Below are positions 6,383-8,565 of a DNA stretch of 8,565 nucleotides, one piece after another. A model generated the notes under the pieces. It was not told the DNA's origin. It saw nothing but the letters and a program-made list of their open reading frames with translations, and did no database searches. Origin of the DNA: an uncultured Bacilli bacterium (lineage in GTDB: Bacteria; Bacillota_I; Bacilli_A; RF39; UBA660); assembly GCA_947623705.1 (NCBI GenBank), contig CANQHT010000049.1, forward strand, positions 1 to 8,565, read 5' to 3'. The translations under genes and the position numbers were made by a program. Numbering within the stretch: position 1 is the stretch's first letter; the number at the start of each line of letters is the position of its first letter.

Positions 6383-7984
6383 AATAATTTCTACTTTGCT
6401 TGGATCAAAAACATCACTAATTTTTGTTTCCTCATGGATGACTTCTGATTCTTCTATATATGAATATTTTTTATTTGCTTTAAGATTTTCCACATACTTA
6501 TTGCGCTCTTCTTGCCATCTTTCAGTTGTTATAAATATTACTTTATATTCTATATTTTTTACATTTTTGATAGAAGATTCGATTTTATTTAACATTTTAT
6601 TTGCTTTATTCGCACTGTGTTCATTTGTTGTTGTAAAAATTAAATTCTTGGGAGAAGCTGCGACTAGAACACTATCAAGTAATATTGATTTTACTTCACC
6701 TGGGGTATTAACATCATTTATTATATCATTTATATCATTTTTAGTGTTTTCCAATATTTTCTTCTGAGCATCGACAAAACAATTATTTATCCGAATATCA
6801 ATTAATTCATTATTAATATTTTTGGATACATCATTGTTATCATATCTTTCCGAATTTTGTTCATCTTCAATTAAATTTGAAGCATTCAAATTAGCATCTT
6901 GATTTTCTTTTATGGCTTCTTTAATTATTACTTTCTTCTCAACATCCAATGGTTTAGTAGTTGAATTTAAAAATTCTAGTAAAAGCATTTCTAATATGGT
7001 ATATGAATCAACATTTATATTAATTTTGGTTATACTATCTGCTAAATTTAAGATTAATTTCTTATAATCTGTAAATGTTAATCTTGTATATTTACTTGTT
7101 AATTTTATTTGTTTAGCCCTTTTTGCTGCGACATCAATCATTTTTTTAACCAATGTTTTATAATCTACAGATCGATTACGATATTCATTAATTAAATTTA
7201 AACATTTTTCAGAATCATTATTTTCAAGAGTATCTAATAGTTCTTTAATATTTTTTAAAGAAACCGTTCGAATATTTTCATCAACAAATTCGATAGTTAT
7301 TTCTTCGCCACTTTTGGAAAGTTGATCTAAAAGACTTAATGCATCCCGCATTCCGCCTTCAGACAAATAAGCAATTTCCTCTAAAGCATCCGGAGTAATT
7401 TTAATATCTTCTAATTCACATATTTTCTTTAACCGTTCTGTAATACATTCAACAGTTATTTTTTGAAAATCAAATCTTTGACAACGTGAAAGGATGGTAA
7501 TTGGTACTTTTTCAATATTAGTAGTTGCTAAAATAAATATTGAATGAGCAGGTGGTTCCTCTAGGGTTAGTAATAAAGCATTAAAGGCACTTTCAGTTAA
7601 CATATGAACTTCATCAATAATATACACTTTGTATTTACCATTTGTTGGAGCTAGTTTAATATTATCAATTAAATTTCTAATTTCTTCAACACCATTATTA
7701 GAAGCAGCATCTATTTCAATAATATCAGGGTTTTCTTGAAAATTTTGACAAAATTCACATTTTCCGCAAGGAGCACCATTCACTGGCTCTAAACAATTAA
7801 TTGCCTTCGAAAAAACCTTGGCAGTTGTTGTTTTTCCAGTACCTCTTGGACCTGAAAAAATATAGGCATGGGAAATATTATTATGAATGATTGAATTTTT
7901 AAGGGTTGTTACAATATAATCTTGTCCAATAATGTTTTCAAAGTCAGTTGGACGATATTTGCGATATAATACTTTATATTTCAT
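6380..7984 (-). CDS. dnaX: DNA polymerase III subunit tau (clamp loader ATPase DnaX)
   Basis: DnaX is the ATPase motor of the clamp loader and links the replicative polymerases. From the ATG at 7984 it has 534 residues. Domain I: YRKYRPTDFENIIGQ (7-21), Walker A GPRGTGKT (45-52), zinc ligands C64, C73, C76 and C79, DEVH Walker B (124-127), and SRC (166-168). Domain II: sensor 2 GGMRDALSLLDQL (210-222). Domain III is the helical collar, to about 345. A charged, Asn/Asp-rich linker (about 345-400) leads to a C-terminal domain of the tau type. An ATG six codons upstream (8002) coincides with the expected transcription start of the dnaX promoter, while AAAGGA (7994-7999) is 9 bases before 7984, so the shorter start is chosen. 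The TAA stop is part of the ybaB Shine-Dalgarno. Confidence 0.95.
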   Translation of the reverse strand: MKYKVLYRKYRPTDFENIIGQDYIVTTLKNSIIHNNISHAYIFSGPRGTGKTTTAKVFSKAINCLEPVNGAPCGKCEFCQNFQENPDIIEIDAASNNGVEEIRNLIDNIKLAPTNGKYKVYIIDEVHMLTESAFNALLLTLEEPPAHSIFILATTNIEKVPITILSRCQRFDFQKITVECITERLKKICELEDIKITPDALEEIAYLSEGGMRDALSLLDQLSKSGEEITIEFVDENIRTVSLKNIKELLDTLENNDSEKCLNLINEYRNRSVDYKTLVKKMIDVAAKRAKQIKLTSKYTRLTFTDYKKLILNLADSITKININVDSYTILEMLLLEFLNSTTKPLDVEKKVIIKEAIKENQDANLNASNLIEDEQNSERYDNNDVSKNINNELIDIRINNCFVDAQKKILENTKNDINDIINDVNTPGEVKSILLDSVLVAASPKNLIFTTTNEHSANKANKMLNKIESSIKNVKNIEYKVIFITTERWQEERNKYVENLKANKKYSYIEESEVIHEETKISDVFDPSKVEII

Positions 7985-8007
7985 GCTGTTGTTTCCTTTC
8001 ATATTTA

Positions 8008-8016
8008 ATTATACCA
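8008..8016 (-). promoter_or_regulatory. Extended -10 promoter of the dnaX operon
   Basis: Minus strand TGGTATAAT is a perfect extended -10 element (TGnTATAAT). Transcription would begin near 8001-8002, giving a leader of about 17 bases before the dnaX ATG at 7984. No good TTGACA lies 16-18 bases upstream, which extended -10 promoters can tolerate. It probably drives the whole run from dnaX through mfd, where gaps are too small for strong internal promoters. Confidence 0.72.
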
Positions 8017-8017
8017 C

Positions 8018-8033
8018 AAAATACTAGTATTTT
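8018..8033. repeat. 16-bp perfect palindrome next to the dnaX promoter
   Basis: AAAATACTAGTATTTT is its own reverse complement over 16 bases. It ends one base before the TG of the extended -10 element (8008-8016), filling the spacer and approaching the -35 position. This is where a repressor operator would sit; as an RNA hairpin it would have only a 6-bp A-U stem around CTAG, so a terminator for tadA is less likely. It could also arise by chance in such AT-rich DNA. Confidence 0.5.
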
Positions 8034-8041
8034 AGGAATAT

Positions 8042-8452
8042 TTAACGCATTTTTTTAAAAAAATTATTTAAGATTATTTGATATTGTTCTTGAATACTAT
8101 TACAATCATTTGTTTGTATATATTTAGGATTATTTTTTGTATCATTTTTTTGAGAAATTAAGTAATAAATTTTATTTATTCTCGATTCTTCAATAATAGT
8201 TTGGCACATTTTACAAGGTTCTAATGTAACATACATTTCACATTTATCTAAACGCCAATCTTTTAATTTTTTTTCTGCCTTTAAAATTGCTTTTATTTCG
8301 GCATGACCTAAAACATTATGTTTTTTTTGACGATCATTGTGAGCTTTAGCAATTACTTTATTATCAAGCACTATAATTGTTCCAACTGGTATTTCATTTT
8401 TTTTATAAGCTTTCAATGCTTCTTTATAAACCATTTTCATATACACATTCAT
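8042..8452 (-). CDS. tadA: tRNA-specific adenosine deaminase TadA (diverged)
   Basis: TadA deaminates adenosine 34 to inosine in the anticodon of tRNA-Arg(ACG), allowing wobble decoding. The 136-residue protein has the cytidine/deoxycytidylate deaminase zinc site: H50-A51-E52 (zinc ligand and proton shuttle) and P79-C80-K-M-C83. AHND (37-40) and VTLEPC (75-80) match TadA. It departs from the family consensus around the active site: NVLG instead of DPTA before HAE, and QTII instead of AGAI after the second cysteine. It also lacks the usual ARDxKTG-like loop. The start at 8452 is set by GAGGAAG (8460-8466), 7 bases upstream; a longer frame to 8485 would overlap the SRP RNA and is rejected. Position before dnaX supports TadA over another deaminase. 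The substrate is inferred. Confidence 0.86.
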   Translation of the reverse strand: MNVYMKMVYKEALKAYKKNEIPVGTIIVLDNKVIAKAHNDRQKKHNVLGHAEIKAILKAEKKLKDWRLDKCEMYVTLEPCKMCQTIIEESRINKIYYLISQKNDTKNNPKYIQTNDCNSIQEQYQIILNNFFKKMR

Positions 8453-8459
8453 TTCAACA

Positions 8460-8466
8460 CTTCCTC
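8460..8466 (-). promoter_or_regulatory. tadA ribosome-binding site
   Basis: GAGGAAG on the minus strand lies 7 bases before the ATG at 8452 and only about 5 bases after the U-run of the SRP RNA. It fixes the tadA start at 8452 and excludes the longer frame that would begin inside the RNA gene. Confidence 0.8.
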
Positions 8467-8470
8467 GTAT

Positions 8471-8490
8471 AAAAAAAGCACACACAAATA
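8471..8490 (-). terminator. U-run ending the SRP RNA, possible weak terminator
   Basis: The 3' strand of the SRP RNA closing helix (8478-8490) is followed directly by seven T residues (8471-8477). Stem plus U-run can act as an intrinsic terminator, although the pairing partner is the distant 5' end of the RNA rather than a tight hairpin. tadA has no separate promoter that I can see, so some read-through is expected. Confidence 0.4.
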
Positions 8491-8548
8491 GGAACTGATA
8501 TGGCTGCTGTCTTCCAACTCTGACCAGTTTACAGTATATTTGTTGTGC
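8471..8548 (-). ncRNA. ffs: Small signal recognition particle RNA (4.5S type)
   Basis: This is the RNA core of the signal recognition particle, which binds Ffh and targets membrane and secreted proteins. Read on the minus strand it contains the conserved domain IV: GGTCAG, then GTT, the GGAA tetraloop (8512-8515), GAC, and AGCAGCC. The ends pair: GCACAACAAATA at the 5' side with TATTTGTGTGTGC at the 3' side, 12 pairs with one bulged G. Seven T residues follow directly. At about 71-78 nt it is the short form without the Alu domain, as known from Mollicutes, and unlike the roughly 270-nt RNA of B. subtilis. The 5' end at 8548 fits the spacing from the promoter -10 at 8555-8560. Confidence 0.93.
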
Positions 8549-8554
8549 ATTTAG

Positions 8555-8563
8555 ATAATAACA
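8555..8563 (-). promoter_or_regulatory. Extended -10 promoter element of the SRP RNA gene
   Basis: Minus strand TGTTATTAT matches the extended -10 consensus TGnTATnAT. The base seven positions downstream (8548) is the first base of the closing helix of the SRP RNA, which agrees well with a transcription start there. The -35 region would lie beyond the window edge and cannot be seen. Confidence 0.7.
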
Positions 8564-8565
8564 TA

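Noticed and set aside
7141..7147. Run of seven A residues (minus strand) in dnaX codons 280-282, as a possible frameshift or slippage site giving a short gamma-like product
   Set aside because: Slipping in either direction meets a stop within a few codons, but the product of about 282 residues would lack most of the collar domain needed for assembly, and the zero-frame heptamer is not the A AAA AAG type. Runs of A are common in this AT-rich DNA.
8050..8063. T7A7 palindrome at the 3' end of tadA
   Set aside because: It encodes Phe-Phe-Lys-Lys in frame, has no GC, and is not positioned at a gene end hairpin with a U-run, so it is best explained by codon choice in AT-rich sequence.
8453..8485. 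Longer tadA reading frame starting at 8485
   Set aside because: The extra 11 codons lie inside the SRP RNA and its U-run, and the true ribosome-binding site (8460-8466) falls within them.
1..8565. CRISPR array, insertion sequence, prophage or defence system
   Set aside because: No repeated units, terminal inverted repeats, transposase, integrase or nuclease signatures were seen; nearly all of the sequence is explained by conserved housekeeping genes.

Overview
This is a very AT-rich, gene-dense stretch from a low-GC Gram-positive bacterium (Firmicutes/Bacilli in the broad sense). All genes lie on the minus strand, so transcription runs from high to low coordinates. The gene set and order (tadA, dnaX, ybaB/ebfC, recR, bofA, holB, ricT, trmN6, pth, mfd) is a condensed form of the region near the origin of Bacillus subtilis. 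The small SRP RNA without an Alu domain, the shortened proteins and the gene overlaps suggest a genome-reduced relative of the Mollicutes/Erysipelotrichia, for example an uncultured gut lineage; that placement is inference. Tryptophan is encoded by TGG in the codons checked, and TGA is used as a stop (trmN6). The Mycoplasma UGA=Trp code is therefore not in use.

Layout from the upstream (right) end: an extended -10 promoter and the SRP 4.5S-type RNA gene sit at the right edge. The tadA ribosome-binding site follows about 5 bases after the RNA's U-run. After tadA, a 40-base gap holds a 16-bp perfect palindrome and a perfect extended -10 promoter for dnaX. From dnaX to the left edge come nine genes with almost no spacing: dnaX, ybaB, recR, a short bofA-like membrane protein gene, holB, ricT, trmN6, pth, and mfd, which runs off the window without its C-terminal third. 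Junctions are 1 to 14 base overlaps or gaps of at most 37 bases, and several stop codons are built into the next gene's Shine-Dalgarno sequence. No gene-free stretch exceeds 300 bases.

Functionally the operon joins the replicative clamp loader (DnaX and delta-prime), DNA repair (RecR, Mfd and the nucleoid-associated YbaB) and translation or RNA maintenance (TadA, TrmN6, Pth, SRP RNA, and RicT, which acts in mRNA processing). No mobile element, CRISPR array, phage gene or unknown multi-gene system is visible. The window is mainly conserved housekeeping. The points worth a second look are regulatory and architectural: the dnaX palindrome, the SRP RNA/tadA junction, the stop/Shine-Dalgarno fusions, the truncated BofA, and the diverged TadA and Mfd.
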